Below, piece after piece: positions 1 through 8,437 of a stretch of 64,000 bases of DNA. The first letter of the stretch is position 1. The number at the start of each line of letters is the position of its first letter. The notes beneath the pieces are model-generated. The model saw nothing but the letters and a program-made list of their open reading frames with translations, was not told where the DNA came from and searched no databases. The stretch covers positions 1-64,000 of the forward strand of contig NZ_PTPX01000009.1 of the NCBI RefSeq assembly GCF_003260095.1, in the 5' to 3' direction. Origin of the DNA: Glaesserella australis (GTDB lineage: Bacteria > Pseudomonadota > Gammaproteobacteria > Enterobacterales > Pasteurellaceae). Made by a program: the position numbers and the translations under genes.

Positions 1-13
1 AAAAATAAACATT

Positions 14-78
14 AGCAACAATTTTGTCCACATGGCATAGTTTTTGACGGTTCAGCAACAATTTTGTCTACTATGCCA
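14..78. repeat. Pair of 18-nt direct repeats with an inverted repeat
   Basis: An 18-nt sequence beginning AGCAACAATTTTGTC occurs at 14-31 and 54-71 with 17 of 18 bases identical and a 40-nt period. Overlapping it, TGGCATAG at 33-40 is the reverse complement of CTATGCCA at 71-78. The pattern lies just downstream of the FRG-domain gene. It could be a mobile-element edge, a recombination site or a weak terminator-like structure; the sequence to the left is not available, so I cannot decide. Confidence 0.5.
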
Positions 79-143
79 ATAAATATATGTACCGTATGTA
101 CGGAGAACTAATTATTGCAATGTTATCATCATTATCAATGATG

Positions 144-1028
144 TTAGCAATCTACGCCATATTGCTCTTTTGTCATTTGATTGCAATATTTGGCTGCCCC
201 AATGAGATCAGGAAATAATGTACCATTATGAATGTTCATATTTCTCAAATCATTCAAACAATTACTCCTACTTTTAGCAGAACTTTTTATATAGATCTTG
301 CAAATAAAACCTGCTATATCCATAGGTTGAATAATTCCATTTTTTCTCAATGTGTCAATTAAACTATCTTCTAATGTTGTGCATGGTGGAGCAATAGTAA
401 ACATACCTGATTGATTTGTTAATCTTCCGAAAGGATCTACCTTAGGCTCAAAAAATAGCTCTTCTGAAAATTCAGGAAGTTCTCTACTAATTCGTCCTTT
501 ATTCAACGCATATATAACTCTATAGTCTTCATTATCAACTTTATTCTCGAATGCAAAAAATAAAGCTACATAGGGAGAATATGACCAATCTAATAATGGT
601 GTAGCTAATCCGTAATGTTGTCCTATTGCCCAAAGCCCATTTTCATCAAGAGTCAATAGTGTATTGTCTTTTAGAGTTCTTCTACACTCTTTTTTAAATC
701 TATTAAAATGATCTTCTCTTAACTCTAACGACTTAGAGCCAATTCTTTCTAATGTAGATGTAAGACTCCAATTATGATCTTTATGCCCTCTAAATACCCA
801 ATCAGAATCAATGCTGTTAAAATGATCTGTATATAGTAAACATCTCAAATTATCGTAGTATTTTATTTTTACTGAAGGTACATATGAGCTAATATTAAAC
901 GTAATATTATTTGCTTTGCTCTTTTTTACACATTCAACTGTAGATAGTTCATCACTAAAATCTTCTTGAAAAAGATCGTCCCAGAAATCTAACTCTTCAG
1001 GAATTGACTTTTTACACATAAAATTCAT
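144..1028 (-). CDS. FRG-domain protein, function unknown
   Basis: The 294-residue protein carries the hallmarks of the FRG family: the (W)VFRGH motif at residues 77-82 and the conserved block HYGLATPLLDWSYSP at about 138-152, followed by VALFFAF. FRG domains are named for the F/Y-R-G motif; they occur as single genes in accessory regions and have no settled biochemical role. The N-terminal 50 residues are acidic and not recognisable. GGGAGA lies six bases before the ATG, which supports the start. The gene stands alone on the minus strand, 143 nt downstream of folC, and is AT-rich compared with the neighbouring housekeeping genes. No uptake signal lies inside it. An acquired gene, possibly a defence or toxin-like enzyme, is inference only. 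Confidence 0.8.
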   Translation of the reverse strand: MNFMCKKSIPEELDFWDDLFQEDFSDELSTVECVKKSKANNITFNISSYVPSVKIKYYDNLRCLLYTDHFNSIDSDWVFRGHKDHNWSLTSTLERIGSKSLELREDHFNRFKKECRRTLKDNTLLTLDENGLWAIGQHYGLATPLLDWSYSPYVALFFAFENKVDNEDYRVIYALNKGRISRELPEFSEELFFEPKVDPFGRLTNQSGMFTIAPPCTTLEDSLIDTLRKNGIIQPMDIAGFICKIYIKSSAKSRSNCLNDLRNMNIHNGTLFPDLIGAAKYCNQMTKEQYGVDC

Positions 1029-1171
1029 AAATATTCTCCCAACAGTCTCGACAATAATAAATTTCTTAAGCTTGCCAAAGTTTTATTTTGATTTTCAGTA
1101 CAAAGTATTTCTTTGCCATAAGTACCAAAAATAAGGACCTATATTTTTCTAGGGATATCCCATGCGACGCC

Positions 1172-2473
1172 CTACTGCTCTATCCAAATCACAAAATCTG
1201 CAACAGTATGGAAAGAACCAAATACGAGAATAATATCTTGTTCCGTTGCCTTTTTAAACAGAAATCCGCTTGCTAATGCGACATTCTCATAAGCAATGGC
1301 GTTTACTTCAGGCAATGTTGCCAGCAGTTTTGTTTTGACTTCGTCGCCGCTTTGTCCACGATATCCTTGTAATCCTGCACAGTGCCATTCGTCAATCAGA
1401 TGTGCCAACGGCTCAACAATGCCCGATAAATCCTTATCTACCAATGCACTAAACACGGCGTAGATTTTTCGGTTTGGTTGAACAAGTTCAGCTAAACGAT
1501 CTGCCAAATAGCGAGCGGCGTGCGGATTATGCCCCACATCAATAATCACCTGTGCAAGCGGTGGGTTTTGCGAAAATATTGCAAAATCTTCTGCCGTTAA
1601 TCGCTGAAAACGCCCGACCATTTGCGCTTGTTCAACGGCTTCAGTAATGATGTCATCACTTAACTCAAAGGGTAATTGCGTTAAAACAGCTAAGGCTGTA
1701 GCACAGTTTGGCTGTGGAATTTTTGGCAACGGTACAGACAGCGATTTATCTTTTGATTGCCAATACAAGCGGTCAGTTTCTATAAAAAACTTCCAATCAA
1801 TATCTCGTCTAAAAACGTGACATTGCAACTCTTTTGCATAATCTAAAATCGACTGTGGGCAATCAGGCTCGCCAATCACTACAGGGATATTTTTACGGAA
1901 AATCCCCGCTTTTTCTCGCCCAATCGCTTCTCGGTTATCCCCTAAAAATTCAACGTGATCAATATCAATGGAGGTAATCACCGCTAAATCAGGATCGACA
2001 ATGTTGGTCGCATCTAAACGTCCACCTAAACCGACTTCCAAAATCGCCACATCAACTTTCGCCTTACGGAACAGATCTAAGGCTGCCAAAGTGCCAAATT
2101 CAAAATAGGTGAGCGATTGGGATTTGTGCTGTTCGATATAATCAAAAGTTGCAATTAAATCGGCATTTCCGACCGCTTGTCCTTGAATACGAACCCGTTC
2201 GTTGTAGTGAATTAAATGGGGGGAAGAATAAACGCCAACTTTTAAGCCTGCTTTCAACAGAGCTGTTTCAATTAATTTGCAAGTTGAACCCTTGCCGTTT
2301 GTGCCAGCAACGGTAATCACATAAGGGGCAGGCTTGCGTAAACCTAACTCGTCAGCAACGCAACGAATACGCTCCAATCCCATATCAATCGGCTTGAAAT
2401 GGCTTTTTTCTAAATAGGAAAGCCACGTTTCCAATGAATCCGTGGCTTTAGGTGAAACTAATGTCTTATTCAT
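1172..2473 (-). CDS. folC: Bifunctional dihydrofolate synthase / folylpolyglutamate synthase
   Basis: FolC adds glutamate to dihydropteroate to form dihydrofolate and then extends the polyglutamate tail of reduced folates, using ATP in the cytoplasm. The 433-residue length fits the bacterial enzyme. The Mur-ligase-type P-loop GTNGKGST is at residues 57-64, and the central SIDIDHVEFLGD and GLGGRLDATN blocks are typical of the family. Its ATG overlaps the accD stop by one base (TAATG), so translation is probably coupled to accD. An accD-folC pair is a common arrangement in gammaproteobacteria. Confidence 0.96.
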   Translation of the reverse strand: MNKTLVSPKATDSLETWLSYLEKSHFKPIDMGLERIRCVADELGLRKPAPYVITVAGTNGKGSTCKLIETALLKAGLKVGVYSSPHLIHYNERVRIQGQAVGNADLIATFDYIEQHKSQSLTYFEFGTLAALDLFRKAKVDVAILEVGLGGRLDATNIVDPDLAVITSIDIDHVEFLGDNREAIGREKAGIFRKNIPVVIGEPDCPQSILDYAKELQCHVFRRDIDWKFFIETDRLYWQSKDKSLSVPLPKIPQPNCATALAVLTQLPFELSDDIITEAVEQAQMVGRFQRLTAEDFAIFSQNPPLAQVIIDVGHNPHAARYLADRLAELVQPNRKIYAVFSALVDKDLSGIVEPLAHLIDEWHCAGLQGYRGQSGDEVKTKLLATLPEVNAIAYENVALASGFLFKKATEQDIILVFGSFHTVADFVIWIEQ

Positions 2474-3384
2474 TATGCTTCTTCTTTGGTTTCTTCAATC
2501 TCTTCAACTAATTCGCCTGTTTTAAATGGCGTTGGTTGATGAGTCATTTTAGCGAGTAAACGAGCAAGAGTATCACGCATCTCTTTGCGGTGTACGATCA
2601 TATCAATCGCCCCTTTCTCCATTAAAAACTCACTGCGTTGGAAGCCTTCAGGCAATTTTTCACGTACGGTTTGCTCAATGACACGAGGACCTGCAAAACC
2701 GATTAACGCTTTTGGCTCAGCAATGTTAATGTCGCCCAACATCGCCAAACTTGCAGAAACACCGCCTAAAGTTGGATCGGTCAAGACCGAAATAAACGGC
2801 ACGCCTTTCTCTTTCATTTTCGCTAAAACAGCACTGGTTTTCGCCATTTGCATTAACGAGAACAAGGCTTCTTGCATACGAGCGCCACCAGAGGCAGAGA
2901 AACAGATAAACGGAATGTTTTCGCTCAAGGCTTTTTCTGCAGCACGCACAAATTTTGCCCCAACCACAGAACCCATTGAGCCGCCCATAAACTCAAAGTT
3001 AAAAGAAGCAACGACTACAGGCATATCAAATAATTTGCCGTACATCACGATAAAAGAATCTTTTTCGCCTGTCTGTTTTTGTGCTGCCGTCAAACGATCT
3101 TTATATTTTTTCAGATCTTTAAACTTCAACACATCTTGTGGCTCAAGCTCTGCTGCTAATTCTTCTGCTGTATCTGCATCTAACAGTGAAAGTAAACGAG
3201 TACGAGCGTCGATACGCATATGGTGGTCACACTTCGGACAAACCTTCATATTACGTTTTAGTTCTTCGCTATAAAGCACCTGTTCACAGCTTGTACATTT
3301 TGTCCAAACGCCTTCAGGAATTTTTGATTTGCCATTTGACGATGATGAAGACGTTCTTCCTAAAATTTTTTCAATCCAGCTCAT
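2473..3384 (-). CDS. accD: Acetyl-CoA carboxylase carboxyltransferase subunit beta
   Basis: AccD is the beta subunit of the carboxyltransferase that, with AccA, moves the carboxyl group from biotin to acetyl-CoA to give malonyl-CoA, the first step of fatty-acid synthesis. The 303-residue protein has the N-terminal four-cysteine zinc finger (C30, C33, C49, C52) and the crotonase-like carboxyltransferase core, including [19 protein letters not shown]. It is the first gene of the accD-folC unit and is divergent from aspC. The Ser/Lys-rich linker near residues 11-21 is variable in the family. Confidence 0.97.
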   Translation of the reverse strand: MSWIEKILGRTSSSSSNGKSKIPEGVWTKCTSCEQVLYSEELKRNMKVCPKCDHHMRIDARTRLLSLLDADTAEELAAELEPQDVLKFKDLKKYKDRLTAAQKQTGEKDSFIVMYGKLFDMPVVVASFNFEFMGGSMGSVVGAKFVRAAEKALSENIPFICFSASGGARMQEALFSLMQMAKTSAVLAKMKEKGVPFISVLTDPTLGGVSASLAMLGDINIAEPKALIGFAGPRVIEQTVREKLPEGFQRSEFLMEKGAIDMIVHRKEMRDTLARLLAKMTHQPTPFKTGELVEEIEETKEEA

Positions 3385-3595
3385 TATTACACCTTAATTG
3401 TGTTGAGAAAATTGGGCGTATTAAAGCACAAAATCAAGAAAAATTCTATATTGAAAGGTTCAACCTGTTAAGCAAATGTAAGAGAACCGAAGATTTACAA
3501 ATTATTTGCCATAAATATCCGCTTGCTACTTGCCAAAAAGTCTAATTCACCGTATAAATTCACCTGTTTTGCAAACACAACTTACAGAGGAAACT

Positions 3596-4792
3596 ATGTC
3601 AATGTTTAATCATATTCAAGCAGCCCCAGCGGATCCGATTTTAGGTTTAGGCGAAGCATTTAAAGCAGAAACTCGCCCTGAAAAAATTAATTTAGGGATC
3701 GGGGTGTATAAAGATGCTAAAGGGCAAACACCTATTGTTAAAGCGGTGAAAGAGGCGGAAACTCGCCTGCTTGCTAAAGAGAATACCAAAAACTATTTAA
3801 CCATTGATGGTATTGCCGATTTTAATGCACAAACGCAAGAGCTATTATTTGGTGCAGGAGCGGAAGTGATTACATCAGGACGTGCAAAAACTGCTCAAAG
3901 TCTTGGTGGTACAGGGGCATTACGCATTGCAGCAGAATTTGTAAAACGTCAAACTAATGCTCAAAACGTGTGGATTTCTACACCAACATGGCCAAACCAC
4001 AATGCAATTTTCAATGCCGTTGGTATGAATATCAAAGAATATCGCTACTACAACAAAGAGACCAAAGCGTTAGATTGGGATAACTTAATTGCCGATTTAA
4101 GCCAGGCAGGTAAAGGTGATGTGGTGCTTCTTCACGGTTGCTGCCATAACCCAACGGGTATCGACCCAACTCCAGAACAGTGGCAAACCTTAGCCAATAT
4201 GTCGGCGGAAAAAGGCTGGTTACCATTATTTGACTTTGCTTATCAAGGCTTTGCAAATGGCTTAGATGAAGATGCGTTCGGTTTACGCACTTTCGTGAAA
4301 AATCACCGTGAAGTGTTAGTTGCAAGCTCTTATTCGAAAAACTTCGGCTTATATAATGAGCGTGTCGGTGCATTCACTTTAGTGGCAGACAACGCAGAAG
4401 TGGCGAACAATGCCTTTAGTCAAGTGAAATCGATCATTCGTGTACTCTACTCTAACCCATCTTCACACGGTGCAAGTGCGGTTGCGACAGTGTTAGCTGA
4501 TCCACAATTAAAAGCGAACTGGATTGAAGAATTAGCGGAAATGCGTAATCGTATCAAAGAGATGCGTGCAAAATTTGTTGGGTTACTCAAAGCGAAAGGC
4601 GCAACCCAAAACTTTGATTTCATCATCGCTCAAAACGGTATGTTCTCATTCAGTGGTTTAAGTCCTGAACAAGTGGATCGTTTACGTGATGAATTTGCAA
4701 TTTATGCGGTGCGTTCAGGTCGTATCAATGTGGCAGGTATTACGGAAGATAATATCGACGCATTGTGTGAAGCAATTGTAAAAGTACTTTAA
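3596..4792 (+). CDS. aspC: Aspartate aminotransferase (aromatic aminotransferase family Ia)
   Basis: This PLP enzyme interconverts aspartate plus 2-oxoglutarate and oxaloacetate plus glutamate. The 398-residue product aligns along its whole length with E. coli AspC as I recall it: [10 protein letters not shown] near the N-terminus, [13 protein letters not shown], and the PLP-lysine motif [15 protein letters not shown]. The frame is open upstream from 3530, but the ATG at 3596 is chosen because GAGG lies six bases before it and the protein then begins where the family begins. A second ATG at 3602 is possible. The gene is monocistronic and is followed by two hairpins. Confidence 0.95.
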   Translation: MSMFNHIQAAPADPILGLGEAFKAETRPEKINLGIGVYKDAKGQTPIVKAVKEAETRLLAKENTKNYLTIDGIADFNAQTQELLFGAGAEVITSGRAKTAQSLGGTGALRIAAEFVKRQTNAQNVWISTPTWPNHNAIFNAVGMNIKEYRYYNKETKALDWDNLIADLSQAGKGDVVLLHGCCHNPTGIDPTPEQWQTLANMSAEKGWLPLFDFAYQGFANGLDEDAFGLRTFVKNHREVLVASSYSKNFGLYNERVGAFTLVADNAEVANNAFSQVKSIIRVLYSNPSSHGASAVATVLADPQLKANWIEELAEMRNRIKEMRAKFVGLLKAKGATQNFDFIIAQNGMFSFSGLSPEQVDRLRDEFAIYAVRSGRINVAGITEDNIDALCEAIVKVL

Positions 4793-4803
4793 TCCTATTG
4801 AAA

Positions 4804-4846
4804 TAGCGGTTAAATTTGCAATAAATTGTTCAAATCTAACCGCTTG
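4804..4846. repeat. Inverted pair of DNA uptake signal cores
   Basis: AGCGGTTA at 4805-4812 is answered by TAACCGCT at 4837-4844, and the right copy extends into a full uptake core ACCGCTTGT. Facing uptake signals downstream of genes are common in Pasteurellaceae and can form a stem-loop. There is no T-tract here, so the true terminator is probably the next hairpin. Confidence 0.6.
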
Positions 4847-4854
4847 TAAGGTAC

Positions 4855-4883
4855 AAAAAAACCTCTCATTAGAGAGGTTTTTT
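4855..4883. terminator. Bidirectional terminator between aspC and lpd
   Basis: The stem ACCTCTC / GAGAGGT around ATTA is flanked by six A residues on the left and a T-run on the right, so it can work for aspC on the plus strand and lpd on the minus strand. Confidence 0.85.
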
Positions 4884-4896
4884 CATTCAGAAGAAA

Positions 4897-6321
4897 TTAT
4901 TTTTTCTTCGCTTTTGCATTTGGAAGGTCGGTAATAGAACCTTCAAATACTTCTGCTGCTAAACCAACAGACTCATGTAAAGTTGGGTGCGCGTGAATAG
5001 TTAAAGCGATATCTTCAGCATCACAACCCATTTCGATTGCCAAGCCAATTTCACCTAATAATTCACCGCCGTTGGTCCCGACAATCGCACCACCTAATAA
5101 ACGGTGTGTGTCTTTATCGAAGATTAATTTGGTCATACCGTCTGCACATTCAGATGCAATCGCACGACCTGACGCTGCCCACGGGAATTTCGCTACTTCG
5201 TAGTTCAACCCTTCTTGTTTACACTCTTTCTCGGTTTTACCTACCCACGCTACTTCTGGCTCAGTGTAAGCGATTGATGGGATTACTTTTGGATCGAAGT
5301 AATGTTTTTGTCCTGCAATCACTTCTGCCGCAACGTGTCCTTCGTGTACGCCTTTGTGTGCTAACATTGGTTGACCAACGATGTCGCCGATCGCAAAAAT
5401 ATGTGGCACGTTGGTACGCATCTGTTTGTCCACAGCGATAAAACCACGCTCGTCCACGTTTACGCCTGCTTTTCCTGCGTCTAACAATTTGCCGTTTGGT
5501 ACACGTCCAATCGCCACTAATACCGCATCATAACGTTTAGTGTCATTACACGCTTTACCTTCCATTGAAACATAAATACCATCATCTTTCGCATCAACTG
5601 CGGTTACTTTGGTTTCAAGCATCAATTTAAATTTTTTCTCAATGCGTTTGGTGAAGATCGCAACCACGTCTTTATCTGCCGCTGGGATCACTTGGTCGAA
5701 CATTTCAACCACTTCGACTTCTGAACCTAACGCTTGATATACCGTACCCATTTCCAAACCGATAATACCGCCGCCCATAATCAACAGTTTTTTCGGAATT
5801 TCTTTTAATTTAAGGGCATCTGTTGAATCCCAAATACGTGGGTCGTGGTGTGGGATAAATGGTAATTGAATTGGGCGAGAACCTGCTGCAATAATTGCAT
5901 TATCAAACTTGATGGTTGTTGGGTGTCCATCACGGTCACGAGCAACGAGTGTATGCGGATCAGCAAAAGTCGCTTGACCTTCAACAACAGTGACTTTACG
6001 GGCTTTCGCCATTCCAGCCAAACCGCCTGTTAATTTTGCAACAACCGCTTCTTTCCCTGCACGCACTTTGTCTAAGTCAATAGTCGGTTCACCAAAGGTA
6101 ATACCGTTATGCTCTGCGTGTTTTGCTTCTTCAATGATTTTTGCCACGTGAAGTAATGCTTTAGACGGGATACAACCAACGTTTAAGCAAACACCACCTA
6201 AGGTTGAATAACGTTCAACTAAAACCGTCTCTAAACCTAAATCGGCACAACGGAACGCCGCAGAGTAACCTGCAGGGCCTGCACCGAGTACCACTACTTG
6301 TGTTTTAATTTCTTGGCTCAT
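4897..6321 (-). CDS. lpdA: Dihydrolipoyl dehydrogenase (E3)
   Basis: This flavoenzyme reoxidises dihydrolipoamide on E2 with NAD+, serving the pyruvate and 2-oxoglutarate dehydrogenase complexes. The 474-residue protein shows the FAD-binding GAGPAG at 13-18, the redox disulfide GGVCLNVGCIPSK (C45 and C50), a second dinucleotide fold (GGGIIGLEMG) and the C-terminal His-Glu pair in HAHPTLHESV. It is the last gene of the aceE-aceF-lpdA operon, 86 nt after aceF, with a GTAGGG hairpin in the gap. Lpd is soluble and cytoplasmic. Confidence 0.97.
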   Translation of the reverse strand: MSQEIKTQVVVLGAGPAGYSAAFRCADLGLETVLVERYSTLGGVCLNVGCIPSKALLHVAKIIEEAKHAEHNGITFGEPTIDLDKVRAGKEAVVAKLTGGLAGMAKARKVTVVEGQATFADPHTLVARDRDGHPTTIKFDNAIIAAGSRPIQLPFIPHHDPRIWDSTDALKLKEIPKKLLIMGGGIIGLEMGTVYQALGSEVEVVEMFDQVIPAADKDVVAIFTKRIEKKFKLMLETKVTAVDAKDDGIYVSMEGKACNDTKRYDAVLVAIGRVPNGKLLDAGKAGVNVDERGFIAVDKQMRTNVPHIFAIGDIVGQPMLAHKGVHEGHVAAEVIAGQKHYFDPKVIPSIAYTEPEVAWVGKTEKECKQEGLNYEVAKFPWAASGRAIASECADGMTKLIFDKDTHRLLGGAIVGTNGGELLGEIGLAIEMGCDAEDIALTIHAHPTLHESVGLAAEVFEGSITDLPNAKAKKK

Positions 6322-6340
6322 AAATTTTTTTCCTCTACTT

Positions 6341-6384
6341 GTAGGGACACACTGCGTGTGTCCCTACAATGAATTTGCCCCTAC
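6341..6384. repeat. GTAGGG-family hairpin in the aceF-lpdA gap
   Basis: A perfect hairpin at 6341-6367 has 12-base arms GTAGGGACACAC and GTGTGTCCCTAC around the loop TGC. It is followed at 6371-6384 by a half-copy of a related unit (GTAGGGGCAAATTC on the minus strand). The same hairpin recurs at 22301 and, as paired halves, at 12954 and 48489. Lying inside an operon, it could alter the ratio of aceF to lpdA message. Confidence 0.8.
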
Positions 6385-6407
6385 TTTTTTAGCAAAGGGG
6401 GGATTTC

Positions 6408-8309
6408 TTACATTACTAAACGACGAATATCCGCCAACACGCCATTGATATAGCTTAAGAAGCGAGCACCATCAGCACCATCAATCACACGGTGGTCGAA
6501 CGATAATGATAATGGGAGCATTAAGCGTGGCTCGAACTCTTTGCCGTTCCATTGTGGCATCATTTCAGATTTTGATACGCCTAAAATCGCCACTTCTGGT
6601 GCGTTCACAATTGGGGTGAAGTGCGTTGTACCAATACCGCCTAAGCTTGAAATGGTGAAACATCCACCTTGCATATCTGCTGCGGTGAGTTTGCCATCAC
6701 GGGCTTTCTTAGACACTTCCATCAATTCACGTGAAAGCTCAACAATACCTTTTTTGTTCACATTTTTGAACACAGGTACAACTAAGCCGTTTGGTGTATC
6801 CACCGCCACGCCGATGTTGATGTATTTTTTGAGTGTCAGTTTTTGACCATCTTCAGAGATAGAGCTATTGAAACGTGGGAAGGCTTCTAATGCTTTTGCC
6901 ACCGCTTTCATAATGAACACAACAGGCGTAATCTTCACATCTAGTTTTTGTTTTTCTGCCAGTTTATTTTGCTCTTTACGGAAGTTTTCTAAATCTGTGA
7001 TGTCGGTGCGATCGAAGTGAGTAACGTGTGGAATCATCACCCAGTTACGATGTAAGTTCGCCCCTGAAATTTTGTTGATACGGCTTAATTCAACTTCTTC
7101 GATTTCACCGAATTTACTGAAGTCTACTTTCGGCCACGGTAATAAGCCTAATCCTGCACCGTTCGCTACGCCATTGCCTGCTGCTGCTGGAGCTTTGCCT
7201 GCTTTCACATCTTCGAAGACCTGAACCGCAGTTTTCACGTAAGCTTGAATATCTTCTTTAACGATACGACCTTTACGACCAGTACCTTTCACGCGATCTA
7301 AGTTAACACCAAATTCACGAGCTAAACGGCGAATCACTGGGGTTGCGTGTGCGTAACCTGCACTTGCCACCACTTGTTCTTGGCTTAAGCCTGACACATT
7401 CCCGTTTTGTGCTGGTGCAGCTGCAACAGGTGCAGGAGCTGCCGCTTGTGGAGCTGGGGCAGAAACTGCTGGTGCTGCACCTGCCACTTCAAATTTCATA
7501 ATTAGAGAGCCAGTTGAAACTTTATCGCCTACTTTAACTAAAATTTCTTTCACCACCCCTGCGATTGGTGCTGGTACTTCCATAGACGCTTTGTCGCCTT
7601 CAACGTTGATAATAGATTGATCTACCGAAACGCTGTCGCCTACTTTCACCATGATTTCAGTCACGTTGACTTCATCGCCGCCGATATCTGGCACATTCAC
7701 ATCTTTAATTGCAGATCCTACCGCTTGTGGTGCTGGCGCTGCTTCGGCAACAGGCGCTGGAGCAGCTGCAGGTGCTGCACCCGCAACTTCAAAGCGCATC
7801 ACTAATTTACCTGTTGAGACTTTATCGCCTACATTGATTAAGATTTCTTTTACAACCCCTGCAACTGGTGCTGGCACTTCCATAGACGCTTTGTCGCCTT
7901 CAACATTGATGATAGACTGATCTACTGCAACGGTATCACCGACTTTCACCATAATTTCAGTCACGTTTACTTCGTCGCCACCAATATCAGGCACGTTGAC
8001 GTCTACCACTGCGCTTGCTGTTGGGGCAGCTACTGGTGCTGCTTCAACTGGAGCGGCTTGTGGTGCAGGTGCTGCACCAGCTGCTTCTAATACAAGCATT
8101 GGTGAACCTGTGGTAACTTTATCGCCCACTTTGACTAATACTTCTTTTACTACGCCTGCTTCTGGTGCTGGCACTTCCATAGAAGCCTTGTCGCCCTCTA
8201 CGTTAATAATTGATTGATCTACGGCAATGGTATCGCCCACTTTGACCATCACTTCAGTTACGGTAACTTCATCACCACCGATATCTGGAACTTGAATTTG
8301 TTTTGACAT
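6408..8309 (-). CDS. aceF: Dihydrolipoamide acetyltransferase (E2 of pyruvate dehydrogenase)
   Basis: E2 forms the core of the pyruvate dehydrogenase complex and passes the acetyl group from lipoamide to CoA. The 633-residue protein has three lipoyl domains with the lipoylation motif [11 protein letters not shown] (lysines 41, 140 and 240), joined by Ala/Pro-rich flexible linkers. A peripheral-subunit-binding domain follows at about 320-358, then the catalytic acetyltransferase domain with the active-site motif [10 protein letters not shown] (H606). Three lipoyl domains match the enterobacterial type. The lipoyl repeats are about 100 residues apart and are alike enough at DNA level to be a recombination target. 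The gene lies between aceE and lpdA in one operon. Confidence 0.97.
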   Translation of the reverse strand: MSKQIQVPDIGGDEVTVTEVMVKVGDTIAVDQSIINVEGDKASMEVPAPEAGVVKEVLVKVGDKVTTGSPMLVLEAAGAAPAPQAAPVEAAPVAAPTASAVVDVNVPDIGGDEVNVTEIMVKVGDTVAVDQSIINVEGDKASMEVPAPVAGVVKEILINVGDKVSTGKLVMRFEVAGAAPAAAPAPVAEAAPAPQAVGSAIKDVNVPDIGGDEVNVTEIMVKVGDSVSVDQSIINVEGDKASMEVPAPIAGVVKEILVKVGDKVSTGSLIMKFEVAGAAPAVSAPAPQAAAPAPVAAAPAQNGNVSGLSQEQVVASAGYAHATPVIRRLAREFGVNLDRVKGTGRKGRIVKEDIQAYVKTAVQVFEDVKAGKAPAAAGNGVANGAGLGLLPWPKVDFSKFGEIEEVELSRINKISGANLHRNWVMIPHVTHFDRTDITDLENFRKEQNKLAEKQKLDVKITPVVFIMKAVAKALEAFPRFNSSISEDGQKLTLKKYINIGVAVDTPNGLVVPVFKNVNKKGIVELSRELMEVSKKARDGKLTAADMQGGCFTISSLGGIGTTHFTPIVNAPEVAILGVSKSEMMPQWNGKEFEPRLMLPLSLSFDHRVIDGADGARFLSYINGVLADIRRLVM

Positions 8310-8330
8310 TTTTGTAATCCTTCTTGTAAA

Positions 8331-8401
8331 CGGACAGGGATAAACCCTGTCCCTACAAATTACGTTTTAAATTTCGTAGGGGTGGGGTTTATCCCCACCC
8401 G
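8331..8401. repeat. Facing pair of GTAGGG-type hairpins in the aceE-aceF gap
   Basis: Two hairpins face each other across 18 nt. The left one, at 8331-8356, reads on the minus strand GTAGGGACAGGG-TTTA then TCCCTGTCCG. The right one, at 8375-8401, reads GTAGGGGTGGGG-TTTA then TCCCCACCCG. Loop and ends are the same, while the stem bases differ in a compensating way (ACA/TGT against GTG/CAC). They belong to the same broad family as the GTAGGGACACAC units elsewhere in the window. Confidence 0.75.
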
Positions 8402-8437
8402 ATTTTGTAAAATTTTATGAAAATCTTACCGCTTGTA

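Noticed and set aside
1088-1276. 62-residue open frame overlapping the 3' end of folC
   Set aside because: No Shine-Dalgarno sequence, composition not protein-like, and it runs into folC on the opposite strand.
2585-3274. 229-residue open frame opposite accD
   Set aside because: It is antisense to a clear accD gene, with biased composition and no recognisable protein; a shadow of accD codon use.
7651-8217. Ala/Ser/Thr-rich open frames opposite aceF
   Set aside because: They mirror the repeated lipoyl domains and Ala/Pro linkers of aceF; repetition comes from the real gene.
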